Of a DNA stretch of 14,743 bases, positions 1 through 7,385 are shown one piece after another. The DNA is from Acidobacteriota bacterium (GTDB lineage Bacteria; Acidobacteriota; Terriglobia; Acidoferrales; 2-02-FULL-67-57). Location of the stretch: the NCBI GenBank assembly GCA_016210895.1, contig JACQTG010000093.1, positions 1 through 14,743 on the forward strand, read 5' to 3'. A program made the translations under genes and the position numbers. The notes beneath the pieces were generated by a model that saw only the letters and a list, made by a program, of their open reading frames with translations, was not told the DNA's origin and made no database searches. Each line of letters starts with the position of its first letter. Positions within the stretch are counted from its first letter, which is position 1.

Positions 1-245
1 GCAGCAACTGGCTGACTTCGACGATTGATCCCTACGTACGCTTTGCGCCGCGGGTGGTCATTACCTTTGAAATTCTGCGCGATGGTATGGTCGTCAACGT
101 CCAGATGCTGCGCTCGAGCGGCGTGCCCTCGGTGGACCGCTCGGCGCTGCGTGCCATCCGAGACTCTGCCCCGCTCGACCGCCTGCCTTCCGACTACGCC
201 GGAGACAAGGTAATGGTCGAGTTCTGGTTTGATTTTCACCGATGA
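1..245 (+). CDS. TonB/TolA-like C-terminal domain protein (3' end only)
   Basis: This is the last 80 residues of a protein whose start lies before the window; the reading frame is open from base 3 to the TGA at 243-245. The visible part matches a TonB/TolA-type C-terminal domain: a beta strand (VVITFEILRDG), then MVVNVQMLRSSG, a helix with the conserved 'D..AL.AI' pattern (DRSALRAIRDS), and a closing strand VMVEFWFDF. In TonB/TolA proteins this periplasmic domain touches outer-membrane or Tol partners and is driven by the TolQ/TolR (ExbB/ExbD) motor in the inner membrane. It lies directly before tolB and overlaps its ATG by 4 nt (ATGA, 242-245), the place TolA occupies in the classical tolQ-R-A-B-pal order, so a TolA role is likely. 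The N-terminal anchor and linker that would confirm this are not visible. Confidence is high for the domain and moderate for the TolA role. Confidence 0.8.
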   Translation, partial: SNWLTSTIDPYVRFAPRVVITFEILRDGMVVNVQMLRSSGVPSVDRSALRAIRDSAPLDRLPSDYAGDKVMVEFWFDFHR

Positions 246-1585
246 AGCGGCGCCGGCGAGGCATTCCCGTTCGTTTTCTCATTGGACTTGCCTTGTTGTC
301 CGTCCTGGCTGCTGGCGCGGCAGCGCTGCGCCCGCAGGAGGATTGGTTTCGGACCGGCACAGGCCTGGGCGTGGAGAAGCTACGCCTGGCCGTCGCCGAT
401 TTCCGCACGGGGGGCATCCAGGCGAACCCGCTGGCCGAAACCTTTGACCGTGTCCTCTGGAACGACCTCGAGTTCAGCGGCATCCTGGAGCTGGTGAGCA
501 AGAGTTTCTACCCGCTCACCGCCCCGGCGGTGCCGGGCGAGCTGCGCTTCGAGGAATGGGCAGGCCAGCCCGTGGGGGCGCATATGGTCGTGTTTGGCCA
601 GCTCAGCGCCACCGGTCAGAATGCTGCGGTGGATGCCTGGGTCTACGACGTGCGCAACCCGCGTGCGCCGCCGGTGCTCGCCAAGCGCTATCGGGGCGAG
701 CCGAGCGAGCCGGGCATCCGGCAACTGGCGCACGAGTTGGCCGATGACATCGTGCAGCGGCTGAGCGGCGGCCTGCCGGGCATTGCCCAGTCGCGGGTTA
801 CCTTCGTAAGTTCGCGGACGGGGAGCAAAGAGATTTGGGTGATGGACTACGACGGCTACAACCAGACGCGGCTCACCTACCACAACTCGATTTGTCTGGC
901 ACCGCGCTGGTCGCCCGACGGCTCCCGCATTGCCTTCACCACCTACTTCGAAGGCAAGCCCGACATCTACATTCATTCGCTGGTGACCCATCGCCGCATC
1001 GCCTTCCCCACCTATCCCAACACCACCACCACCTTGGCCTGGTCGCCCGATGGCCGCCAAGTGGCCTTTTCTTCCAGCAGCTCCCGAAACCAGGAAATCT
1101 ACCTTGCCGATGCCGACGGGTCGAACCTGCGCCGCCTGACGCATGTGCCGAGCGTGGACATTTCACCCGCCTGGAATCCCCGGACCGGTCAGCAGATTGC
1201 TTTCGTCTCTGACCGCGGGGGCAGCCCACAGATTTATCTGATGGATGCGGACGGAGCCAACGTGGAGCGGTTGACGAGCGGCGAGGGCTACGCCGTCACT
1301 CCCGCCTGGTCGCCCAATGGCCAGATGATCGCCTTCGCCTGGCAGAAGGATCGGAGCAGCTTTGATATCTACGTGCTGGACGTGGCCACGCGCCAGGCCA
1401 TTCAACTGACCTTCGACGGCGGGAGGAATGAGCAGCCGACTTGGGCGCCAGACGGGCGCCACCTCGTTTTTCAGTCAAATCGCAGCGGGCGCGACCAAAT
1501 CTGGACCATGCTCGCCGATGGCAGCCAGTTGCGCCAGCTTACGTTCGAGGGCACGAATACCGCGCCGCACTGGTCGTGGCGCTGA
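242..1585 (+). CDS. tolB: Tol-Pal system beta-propeller protein TolB
   Basis: TolB is the periplasmic protein of the Tol-Pal envelope complex; it binds Pal and TolA and takes part in outer-membrane constriction during division. The 447-residue product starts with an arginine-rich n-region and a hydrophobic core (about residues 8-28, ending in AAGAAA), a typical Sec signal peptide. Residues about 45-165 form the TolB N-terminal alpha/beta domain (VEKLRLAVADF, then ADDIVQRLSG). Residues about 180-447 form the propeller, with repeated WSPDG.xIAF-type units: WSPDGSRIAF, WSPDGRQVAF, WNPRTGQQIAF, WSPNGQMIAF and WAPDGRHLVF, separated by D.xIY..D and RLT motifs. Length and layout are normal for the family. 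No clear Shine-Dalgarno precedes the ATG at 242, and the 4-nt overlap with the upstream gene suggests translational coupling. pal follows after a gap of about 100 bp. Confidence 0.96.
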   Translation: MKRRRRGIPVRFLIGLALLSVLAAGAAALRPQEDWFRTGTGLGVEKLRLAVADFRTGGIQANPLAETFDRVLWNDLEFSGILELVSKSFYPLTAPAVPGELRFEEWAGQPVGAHMVVFGQLSATGQNAAVDAWVYDVRNPRAPPVLAKRYRGEPSEPGIRQLAHELADDIVQRLSGGLPGIAQSRVTFVSSRTGSKEIWVMDYDGYNQTRLTYHNSICLAPRWSPDGSRIAFTTYFEGKPDIYIHSLVTHRRIAFPTYPNTTTTLAWSPDGRQVAFSSSSSRNQEIYLADADGSNLRRLTHVPSVDISPAWNPRTGQQIAFVSDRGGSPQIYLMDADGANVERLTSGEGYAVTPAWSPNGQMIAFAWQKDRSSFDIYVLDVATRQAIQLTFDGGRNEQPTWAPDGRHLVFQSNRSGRDQIWTMLADGSQLRQLTFEGTNTAPHWSWR

Positions 1586-1598
1586 GCGGCGAAATCTG

Positions 1599-1626
1599 TT
1601 GTCATATTCACGCGGCATAGTATGAT
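1599..1626 (+). promoter_or_regulatory. Putative sigma70-type promoter upstream of pal
   Basis: In the tolB-pal gap there is TTGTCA (1599-1604) and TATGAT (1621-1626), separated by 16 bp. Each hexamer has five of six bases of the sigma70 consensus. Transcription would begin near 1633 and leave about 55 nt of leader before the pal ATG at 1688. The site would let pal, cpoB and ssb be transcribed separately from tolB, in addition to any read-through. This is a sequence match only and no start site has been mapped. Confidence 0.5.
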
Positions 1627-1676
1627 GGGGCGCGAACGATGCGCTAAGAGAGCAAGTGGAAGCAGAAAAACTCCGC

Positions 1677-1684
1677 GAGGTGAG
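1677..1684 (+). promoter_or_regulatory. Ribosome binding site deciding the pal start
   Basis: GAGGTGAG lies just ahead of the ATG at 1688; the GAGG core (1677-1680) is 7 nt from the start codon. No comparable site precedes the in-frame ATG at 1622, which lies inside the candidate -10 box. The pal start is therefore placed at 1688. Confidence 0.65.
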
Positions 1685-1687
1685 CTG

Positions 1688-2440
1688 ATGAGGGTGAGGC
1701 GTAGCGTGCGCATGGGGACGATATTGTTGTTGGTTTTCATGGTTCTTGTTCTGGGTAGCTGCAAGAAGAAAGAAGTGCCACCACCGCCGACTCCACCGCC
1801 CCCGCCGGCACCGCCCGCGCCCACCGCGACGCTGCGCGCCGAGCCGAGCGTGATCGAGCAGGGCCAGTCGAGCGCGCTTTCGTGGAACTCGACCAACGCC
1901 ACCGACTTGCGCCTGGAGCCGGGTTTGGGCTCGGTGTCGCCGCAGGGGTCGACCACGGTGTCCCCGCAGAGTTCGACCACCTACACAGTGGTGGCTACAG
2001 GCCCCGGCGGACGCGCCGAAGCCAGTACACGCATTACAGTGAACGTGCCGCCCCCTCCGCCGCCACCTCCGGCGCCCGCAGCTCCCTCGATCGAGGAGCT
2101 TTTCCGGCAGCAGATCCGCGACGCTTTCTTTGACTTCGACAAGTACGACATCCGGCCGGACGCGCGCGTGGCGCTGACGCAGAGCGCTGAATTTCTCCGC
2201 CGCTATGCGCAGGTGCGGGTGCTGATTGAAGGGCACTGCGACGAGCGGGGCTCGAACGAATACAACATAGGTCTCGGTGAGCATCGGGCCCAGGCGGCCA
2301 AGCGGTTCTTGGTGTCGTTGGGAATCTCGGCCGACCGCATCCAGACGGTAAGCTACGGGGAAGAGCGGCCGTTCTGCCACGAGAGCAACGAGGAATGCTG
2401 GCAGCTGAACCGCCGCGCCCACTTCGTGCTGCTGCGCTAG
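1688..2440 (+). CDS. pal: Peptidoglycan-associated lipoprotein Pal with an extra Ig-like domain
   Basis: Pal is the outer-membrane lipoprotein of the Tol-Pal system and grips peptidoglycan through an OmpA-like domain. The 250-residue product has a basic n-region, a hydrophobic stretch (residues 11-23) and a lipobox LGSC with the lipidated cysteine at residue 25. A first polyproline linker (31-45) leads to an Ig-like beta domain at about 47-120 (TLRAEPSVIEQGQSSALSW ... TTYTVVATGPGG ... ITV), then eight prolines in a row (121-128) and the OmpA/Pal domain (about 144-250). That last domain has FFDFDKYDI, EGHCDERG (181-188; D185 at the usual diaminopimelate-contact position) and LGEHRA (196-201; R200). 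Family Pal proteins normally have only a short linker between the lipid anchor and the OmpA domain, so the Ig-like insert is the oddity. The frame also opens at ATG 1622, but the promoter and RBS favour 1688. tolB precedes it and cpoB follows 40 bp on. Confidence 0.93.
   Translation: MRVRRSVRMGTILLLVFMVLVLGSCKKKEVPPPPTPPPPPAPPAPTATLRAEPSVIEQGQSSALSWNSTNATDLRLEPGLGSVSPQGSTTVSPQSSTTYTVVATGPGGRAEASTRITVNVPPPPPPPPAPAAPSIEELFRQQIRDAFFDFDKYDIRPDARVALTQSAEFLRRYAQVRVLIEGHCDERGSNEYNIGLGEHRAQAAKRFLVSLGISADRIQTVSYGEERPFCHESNEECWQLNRRAHFVLLR
1934..1981 (+). repeat. In-frame tandem octapeptide repeat inside the Ig-like domain of Pal
   Basis: Two adjacent 24-nt units encode VSPQGSTT and VSPQSSTT. At the DNA level 1933-1956 and 1957-1980 agree at 21 of 24 positions. 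The repeat could be a small tandem duplication. It could also be the natural strand-turn pattern of this Ig-like family, which often shows a V.P.GSTTV.P...TTYT signature. The count of two is too low for a strong claim of slippage. Confidence 0.6.
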
Positions 2441-2465
2441 GCTGAACCAGAAAGGGGTTGCGGAC

Positions 2466-2472
2466 AAGGAGG
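2466..2472 (+). promoter_or_regulatory. Shine-Dalgarno supporting the TTG start of cpoB
   Basis: AAGGAGG, a near-perfect anti-16S match, lies 8 nt ahead of the TTG at 2481. It decides in favour of this rare start codon, which also leaves a complete signal peptide. Confidence 0.75.
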
Positions 2473-2480
2473 AAGGGTAG

Positions 2481-3365
2481 TTGAGGAAGAAGGTAGTTCT
2501 CTTCTTGTTCGTGTGCCTCGCGGTGGGCAGCTTTCTCGCCGTACCGACTGAGGCACAGAAAAAGGAAATCATCGAGCTGCAGGCCAACATGCGCACCTTG
2601 CAAGAGCAGGTGCGCGACCTGCAGCGCAGTCTGGCCGAGCGCACCACGGTGCTGAAGAGTTTGGTCGAGCAGACGGTGGATGCCGTCAACCGGATGAACA
2701 CCACCGTGGCCGACCTGGAGCGCGCGGTGAAGGAGGCGCAGGCCAACTCCGAGGCGCGAGTGGATTCGCTGACCACACAGGTGCAGGCGCTGCGCGACAG
2801 CCTCGACGAGGTGAGCGTTCGCGTCGCCAAGCTCTCCGGCCAACTAACGGAAACGCAGAGCGTGCTGCAAAGCATGGACGTGCGCCTGAGCCCGCAAGCG
2901 CCTCCGCTCGAAGCGACGCCGGGCGGGCCAACCCCAGCCTCGGCTCCAGCCACAGCTACCTCGGGCATACCCTCGGCGGAAACGCTCTATGCCGCGGCCC
3001 TGCGCGATTTCACCACCGGCAAATACGACCTGGCCCGGCAGCAGTTTGGCGACTACCTGAAGTACTACGGGGAGACGCCGCTGGCCGGCAACGCCCAGTT
3101 CTACATCGGCGAGACCTACTACCAGCAGAAAGACTATCGCCAGGCTATCGCCGAGTACGACCGGGTACTCAACAATCACCCGAAGAGCTACAAGGTGGCG
3201 GCGGCGCAGTTGAAGAAAGGCTACGCCTTGATGGAACTCAACGACCGCGAGGCTGGCATCCGCGCTCTGCGCGTCCTCATCCGCGAACACCCGAACTCGG
3301 AGGAAGCCCGCTTGGCGCAGCGGCGCCTGGAACGTCTGGGCGTGGCGCGCCCCGGAAATCAATAA
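2481..3365 (+). CDS. cpoB: Cell division coordinator CpoB / YbgF-like TPR protein
   Basis: CpoB (YbgF) is a periplasmic partner of TolA that links Tol-Pal action to septal peptidoglycan synthesis in the species where it has been studied. The 294-residue product starts at TTG behind a strong RBS. It has a signal peptide (residues 1-25, RKK then a hydrophobic core, likely cleavage after TEA), a long predicted coiled coil (about 28-140, rich in Leu/Val heptads such as [16 protein letters not shown]), a Pro/Ala/Thr linker (about 141-165) and C-terminal TPR repeats (about 167-290: [48 protein letters not shown]). The domain order is the family standard, with a coiled coil longer than in the enterobacterial protein. 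It follows pal by 40 bp and ends 22 bp before ssb, so the three are probably co-transcribed. The name cpoB rests on architecture and context. Confidence 0.9.
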   Translation: MRKKVVLFLFVCLAVGSFLAVPTEAQKKEIIELQANMRTLQEQVRDLQRSLAERTTVLKSLVEQTVDAVNRMNTTVADLERAVKEAQANSEARVDSLTTQVQALRDSLDEVSVRVAKLSGQLTETQSVLQSMDVRLSPQAPPLEATPGGPTPASAPATATSGIPSAETLYAAALRDFTTGKYDLARQQFGDYLKYYGETPLAGNAQFYIGETYYQQKDYRQAIAEYDRVLNNHPKSYKVAAAQLKKGYALMELNDREAGIRALRVLIREHPNSEEARLAQRRLERLGVARPGNQ

Positions 3366-3377
3366 GAGGCGCGCGCC

Positions 3378-3383
3378 GAGGTG
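3378..3383 (+). promoter_or_regulatory. Ribosome binding site of ssb
   Basis: GAGGTG lies 4 nt from the ssb ATG at 3388 (GAGG core 6 nt away). It abuts a 10-bp perfect palindrome, GGCGCGCGCC, at 3368-3377. Confidence 0.55.
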
Positions 3384-3387
3384 CGCT

Positions 3388-3801
3388 ATGGTGAACAAAG
3401 TAATCCTCGTCGGGCGATTGGGGCGGGACCCGGAAATGCGCTACACGCCGGCTGGCGACCCGGTCTGCAACTTCACCCTGGCCACGGACCAGGTCTATCG
3501 TGACCGCAGTGGCGAGCGGCAACGACGGACGGAATGGCATCGGATAGTCGCCTGGCGGAAGCTGGCCGAGCAGTGCGCCCAACTGCTGGGCAAGGGAAAG
3601 CTGGTGTACGTGGAAGGGCGGCTGCGCACGCGCCAGTGGGACGACCGGGACGGCAACAAGCGGACCACCACGGAAATCGAAATCAATGTGATGCGGATCC
3701 TGACCCCCAAGGGGGAGCCGTCGTTTGAGATGGAGGGCCAGGCGCCGGCGCCGCCCGAGGACACCGCTCCGGAGATCACCGACGAAGACGTTCCCTTCTG
3801 A
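3388..3801 (+). CDS. ssb: Single-stranded DNA-binding protein
   Basis: SSB coats single-stranded DNA in replication, repair and recombination and recruits partner proteins through its acidic tail. The 137-residue product opens with the classic [20 protein letters not shown] and continues with [36 protein letters not shown] and a C-terminal strand ([10 protein letters not shown]), giving one OB fold over residues 1 to about 107. A short Pro/Glu-rich linker leads to the conserved acidic tip DEDVPF. It is shorter than the 178-residue E. coli protein because the disordered linker is short, which is normal in many phyla. It is the last gene of the + strand block, 22 bp after cpoB, and ends 19 bp before the convergent permease gene. 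Its link to Tol-Pal looks positional and not functional. I see no hairpin terminator in the 19-bp gap. Confidence 0.96.
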   Translation: MVNKVILVGRLGRDPEMRYTPAGDPVCNFTLATDQVYRDRSGERQRRTEWHRIVAWRKLAEQCAQLLGKGKLVYVEGRLRTRQWDDRDGNKRTTTEIEINVMRILTPKGEPSFEMEGQAPAPPEDTAPEITDEDVPF

Positions 3802-3820
3802 TTCCCTTCCCTGTTCTTGC

Positions 3821-5044
3821 CTATTCGTACCGCAGGGCTTCAATCGGGTCGAGGCGCGCGGCCTTGCGCGCCGGGTAGTAGCCGAAGAAGATTCCCACTC
3901 CGGCCGAAAACATCGCCGCCAGCCCGACCGCCGCGGGTGAGATCAGAGTCGGCCACTGCAGAAAACTGGAAATCAGCGTCGAGGCAAGCACACCCAAGCT
4001 GATCCCCACAGCACCACCCAGGAGCGACAGCGTTATCGCCTCGACCAAGAACTGCCGCTGGATGTCATTCTCGGTCGCCCCCACGGCCATGCGGATGCCT
4101 ATCTCGCGCGTGCGCTCAGTCACCGAGACGAGCATGATGTTCATGATGCCAATACCACCGACGAGCAAGGAGATCGAAGCGATGCTGCCGAGCAAGACGG
4201 TCATGATGCGTCCCGTGGCCTGGGCCAGGTCCGCCACCTCCGACTGCGTGCGTACCTGAAAGTCATCGTCCTCGCCCGGACGGATGCGATGCCGTTCGCG
4301 CAACAGGCCTTCGATCTGGGGCACGGCGGCCACGGAAGCCTCCCGGCTGATGGCGGAGGCGGAAATGAACTGGAGCCAGTCTTGCCCTTTCAGTTTTTTC
4401 TGCACAGTGGGGTAGGGGGCGAAGATGCGATCGTCCTGGTCGTCACCCATTCCCGACTGGCCCTTCGAGGCCAGCACGCCGGCGATGCGGAAGGGCATGT
4501 TCTTGATGCGAATCGTTCGCCCCACAGGATCCTCATCCGCAAAGAGAAGCTGGGCCACGGTCTTGCCCAGCACGCAGACGTTGGCCGAGGCCAGCACGTC
4601 CTCCTCGCTGAACATGGAGCCGGCTTCGACCGCCCAGTTGCGCACGATGAAGTAGCTGGAGGTCGTGCCCATCACGCGCGTGAACCAGTTCTGATTCCCG
4701 TAGACCACCTGGGCGGAGTCCATCACGCCGGGCGCCGCGTCGCGCACCAGCGGCACTTCGCGCAGGATGGCGTCCATGTCGTCCACGGTCAGTGTCTTGA
4801 CTGCCCAGGAGCCAAAGCGCATGCCACCGTGGCCGCGCGAGGGGCTCCCCGCGGAGATGAAGATGGTGTTGGTGCCAAAACTTTCGATCTGCTGCTGCAC
4901 CTGATTTTCTGCGCCCTGGCCGACGCCCACCATGGCAATGACCGCGCCCACGCCGATGACGATGCCGAGCATAGTGAGCCCGGAGCGCAGTTTGTTGCGC
5001 GCCAGCGCCCGCAGGGCCACACGCAGGATGACGCCGTAGTCCAC
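3821..5044 (-). CDS. MacB-type ABC transporter permease (FtsX-like)
   Basis: This is an inner-membrane permease of the MacB/FtsX family. Together with the ATPase and the MacA-like adaptor encoded upstream it should form a mechanotransmission-type tripartite exporter. The 407 residues show the family plan: TM1 at about 22-42 (SGLTMLGIVIGVGAVIAMVG), a large periplasmic domain (about 45-275), then three helices at about 280-308, 335-360 and 368-388. The signature VTERTREIGIRMAVGAT lies in the cytoplasmic loop (308-324), and YPARKAARLDPIEALRYE closes the protein. Unlike E. coli MacB the ATPase is not fused and is a separate gene 13 bp upstream. The start is GTG (5044-5042), behind a strong AAGGAG site. 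Substrates cannot be told from sequence; macrolides, peptides, lipids or siderophore-like molecules are all known for the family. Confidence 0.94.
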   Translation of the reverse strand: MDYGVILRVALRALARNKLRSGLTMLGIVIGVGAVIAMVGVGQGAENQVQQQIESFGTNTIFISAGSPSRGHGGMRFGSWAVKTLTVDDMDAILREVPLVRDAAPGVMDSAQVVYGNQNWFTRVMGTTSSYFIVRNWAVEAGSMFSEEDVLASANVCVLGKTVAQLLFADEDPVGRTIRIKNMPFRIAGVLASKGQSGMGDDQDDRIFAPYPTVQKKLKGQDWLQFISASAISREASVAAVPQIEGLLRERHRIRPGEDDDFQVRTQSEVADLAQATGRIMTVLLGSIASISLLVGGIGIMNIMLVSVTERTREIGIRMAVGATENDIQRQFLVEAITLSLLGGAVGISLGVLASTLISSFLQWPTLISPAAVGLAAMFSAGVGIFFGYYPARKAARLDPIEALRYE

Positions 5045-5052
5045 TGGAGCTT

Positions 5053-5058
5053 CTCCTT
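5053..5058 (-). promoter_or_regulatory. Shine-Dalgarno for the GTG start of the permease gene
   Basis: On the minus strand AAGGAG (5058 to 5053) stands 8 nt before the GTG at 5044. It overlaps the stop codon of the ATPase gene, so the two genes are closely coupled. Confidence 0.7.
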
Positions 5059-5825
5059 CAATGCACCGATTCGGTGGGCAGCGCGTGCATCTCCTTCACA
5101 ATCTCGTAGGCCTGCTGGCGGTCTTTTACCTGGACGTCGCGCAGGATCACGCCGTCGCGGACGAGAACAATGCGATGGGCATAGGCGGCAATGTCCGGCT
5201 CGTGCGTCACCAGCACGACCAGCAGCCCCTGCTCACGGTTCAGCCGTTCCAGCAGTTCCAAGATCTCCACGCTCGTGCGGCTGTCGAGATTACCTGTCGG
5301 CTCGTCGGCCAGCAAGATGGAAGGCTGGTTGACCAGGGCACGCGCGATGGCAACGCGTTGCTGCTGGCCTCCGGCCAGTTGACTGGGAAAGTGGTTGCCG
5401 CGGCCATCCAGGCCGACCACCTCCAACATCGCCCGGGCGCGGCGGTGACGCTCGGCTGTGGGCAGGCCGGAATAGACCGTCGGCAGCTCGACGTTTTCGA
5501 GCGCGGTGGTACGCGCCAGCAGGTTGAACTGCTGGAAGACGAAGCCGATTTTCTGGTTCCGGATCTGGGCGCGGGCGCGGGAATCGAGTTGCGAGATGTC
5601 GGTCCCGTCCAGGAAGTACTGCCCGGCGGTCGGGCGGTCGAGGCAGCCGATGATGTTCATCAAGGTGGACTTGCCCGAGCCGGAGGCGCCCATGACGGCG
5701 ACGAACTCACGCGGCGCGATGGCCAGGCTGACACCGCGCAGGGCGGGAATCTTCACTTCCCCGAGGTCATAGACCTTGTGCACGTCTTCGAGGCGGATGG
5801 CGAATTGGTCAGAAAGAGTTCCCAC
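5058..5825 (-). CDS. MacB-type ABC transporter ATP-binding protein
   Basis: This is the cytoplasmic ATPase of the MacB/LolD class. It powers the adjacent permease, which works with the MacA-like adaptor in export or envelope remodelling. The 255 residues have every ABC motif: Walker [10 protein letters not shown] (46-54), Q-loop FQQFNLL (98-103), signature LAGGQQQR (150-157, with Ala for the usual Ser), Walker B ILLADE (170-175), D-loop GNLDS and H-loop VTHE (H208). The early V.KVY..GEV..PALRGVS segment and the sequence [12 protein letters not shown] are typical of the LolD/MacB subfamily. The start is GTG at 5825 with only a weak upstream purine stretch; it lies 15 bp after the adaptor gene's stop. 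No ATG suits the conserved N-terminus better. Its position between adaptor and permease makes a role with both almost certain. Confidence 0.95.
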   Translation of the reverse strand: MGTLSDQFAIRLEDVHKVYDLGEVKIPALRGVSLAIAPREFVAVMGASGSGKSTLMNIIGCLDRPTAGQYFLDGTDISQLDSRARAQIRNQKIGFVFQQFNLLARTTALENVELPTVYSGLPTAERHRRARAMLEVVGLDGRGNHFPSQLAGGQQQRVAIARALVNQPSILLADEPTGNLDSRTSVEILELLERLNREQGLLVVLVTHEPDIAAYAHRIVLVRDGVILRDVQVKDRQQAYEIVKEMHALPTESVH

Positions 5826-5840
5826 GCGAAACCCGCTGCG

Positions 5841-7385
5841 CTAGAAGCGCCTCATCATGCGGTCCATTCCGGCAGGCGACGTTCCCTGCCGAGCGGCGGT
5901 TTGGCCGATGACGAGCTTGTCGCCCGGCTTCAAGTCGCCTTGCACCATGGCGGTGAAGGTGTAGTCGGTGATGCCGGTCTTGATGCGCACCGGCTGGAGC
6001 TGATTGTTGGCCGTCAGCTTCCAGACGATTTGCCACTCGCCTTCACGCGCACTGGCCGGGTCTGGTTGCGGGCCAGCCTGAGATTCACCCCGGCCTGGCC
6101 CTTCTCCGGCGGCCCGCAAGGCGCGCCAGCGCGCGCGCCGTGCCTCGCGGCTTTCGGCATCCGTGCTCGTCTGGTTACTGGTTGCTTCGGGGCGCTGGCG
6201 CTCGGCCGCTTGTGCCCGGGTTACACCTTCTGTGTCTGTGGCCGCGCGTTCTTCCGTCGGCCTCTCAGCGGGTGGCCGCAATAGGCCGTGTTTGGCCAGC
6301 AGGGCCCGGCGCTCGTCTTCCGGTATCTGCAGCCGGAAGCGCAGGGCGCCGTTGGGAATCTTGACGGTATCGTACGCGGAAGCGATGGGGATGGTGACGT
6401 AGGCGGTCATGCCCGGTAGGAGCTTCTGGCCGGGGTTGTCAAACTCGATGATGGTGTCGTAGGTAACGACGTTCTGCACCTGGTAGGCATTCATGCGCAC
6501 CTGCGTGACCCGGCCGCGGAAGGTCTCCCGGGGGAAGGAGTCCACCTTGAAGGTGGCGACTGCTCCGACGTGAATCTTGCCTACGTCGGATTCGTCGGTC
6601 TTGGCATAGACGAGCATCTCGGTCAGGTCCTGGGCAATGGTAAACAGCGTGGGTGCCTGGAGGCTGGCGGCCACCGTCTGGCCGACGTCCACGTTGCGGG
6701 CGATGACCGTGCCATCAATGGGGGTGCGGATGATGGTGTGCTGCAGGTCGAGCCGCGCCTGTTCGAGTTGCGCTTGCCGCTGCTTGACCTGGGCCTTCTG
6801 CTGCTCGAGCCTTGCCTGCGCCTGGCTGATCTGCGCTTCGGCGCCGCGGAGGTTGGCGGCGGCAGTTTCGTAGGCCACCTGGACGCTGTCCCGCTGCTGG
6901 ACGGATGCGATTCCCTGGTCGAAGAGCTCAAGGGTGCGGTTCCGGTTCAATTCCGCCTCGCGGAGGGCGGCGCGCATCTTTTCCAGGTTGGCCTGGGCGG
7001 CGATCAGGTCGGCTTCCAGGCTCTTGACGCCGGCCTCGGCATTGACGAGGTCGGCTTCGGCCTGGCTCACGCGGCTGGCGAAAATGGAGGGGTCGATTTG
7101 GGCGATGATCTGGCCCTTGGTTACGCGCGAGTTGAAGTCGGCGTGGAGCTCGGCGATGCGGCCGGAGACCTGGGAGCCCACTTGGACGGTGGTGACGGCG
7201 TTGATCGTGCCCGTGGCCTGGACGATGGCCTGGACGTCGCCGGCTTCCACCTCGGCGGTGAAGTACTGCAGGTCGCCGCTGCGAATGTAGTGAAATGCCG
7301 TGAAGAGGACAATGCCGGCCAGCAAGCCGCCAATGACTACAGCCGCGCGACGATGCGCGCGCAGCAGGGTGAGTAGGTGCCTCAT
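5841..7385 (-). CDS. MacA-like periplasmic adaptor (HlyD/membrane fusion protein)
   Basis: This is the adaptor that would link the inner-membrane permease to an outer-membrane channel. The 514 residues contain a single N-terminal membrane anchor (about 14-33), a lipoyl-like half (VQATGTINAV..VQVGSQVSG, about 55-100), a long coiled-coil hairpin (about 104-220) with many A/E/Q heptads, the second lipoyl half (TIIRTPIDGTVIARNVDVGQTV) and a beta-barrel domain (LTEMLVYAKTDESDVGKI onward). Residues about 355-449 are a low-complexity Arg/Glu/Ala-rich insert inside the membrane-proximal domain, which resumes at EWQIVWKLTANNQL and closes with a TGITDYTFTAMV strand. The gene starts at ATG behind AAGGAG and overlaps the stop of the Spy-like gene by 4 nt. 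No outer-membrane TolC-like channel gene lies in the window, so the channel is presumably encoded elsewhere. Confidence 0.93.
   Translation of the reverse strand: MRHLLTLLRAHRRAAVVIGGLLAGIVLFTAFHYIRSGDLQYFTAEVEAGDVQAIVQATGTINAVTTVQVGSQVSGRIAELHADFNSRVTKGQIIAQIDPSIFASRVSQAEADLVNAEAGVKSLEADLIAAQANLEKMRAALREAELNRNRTLELFDQGIASVQQRDSVQVAYETAAANLRGAEAQISQAQARLEQQKAQVKQRQAQLEQARLDLQHTIIRTPIDGTVIARNVDVGQTVAASLQAPTLFTIAQDLTEMLVYAKTDESDVGKIHVGAVATFKVDSFPRETFRGRVTQVRMNAYQVQNVVTYDTIIEFDNPGQKLLPGMTAYVTIPIASAYDTVKIPNGALRFRLQIPEDERRALLAKHGLLRPPAERPTEERAATDTEGVTRAQAAERQRPEATSNQTSTDAESREARRARWRALRAAGEGPGRGESQAGPQPDPASAREGEWQIVWKLTANNQLQPVRIKTGITDYTFTAMVQGDLKPGDKLVIGQTAARQGTSPAGMDRMMRRF

Noticed and set aside
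1475..2968. 497-codon - strand frame opposite pal and cpoB
   Set aside because: Its Ser/Arg/Cys-rich composition mirrors the pal polyproline and cpoB codons, and no motif is visible.
3368..3377. 10-bp perfect palindrome GGCGCGCGCC next to the ssb ribosome site
   Set aside because: It is simple alternating GC with no loop of useful size and no T-run, so it is expected by chance at this GC content; I make no operator or terminator claim.
3802..3820. Possible bidirectional terminator between the convergent ssb and permease genes
   Set aside because: The 19-bp gap holds a pyrimidine-rich stretch but no inverted repeat able to form a hairpin.
5061..6284. 407-codon + strand frame opposite the MacB ATPase and MacA-like genes, and a 347-codon one at 4289-5332
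   Set aside because: Both lie opposite clear ABC transporter genes, show low-complexity His/Ala/Gly composition and have no domain. GC bias explains them.
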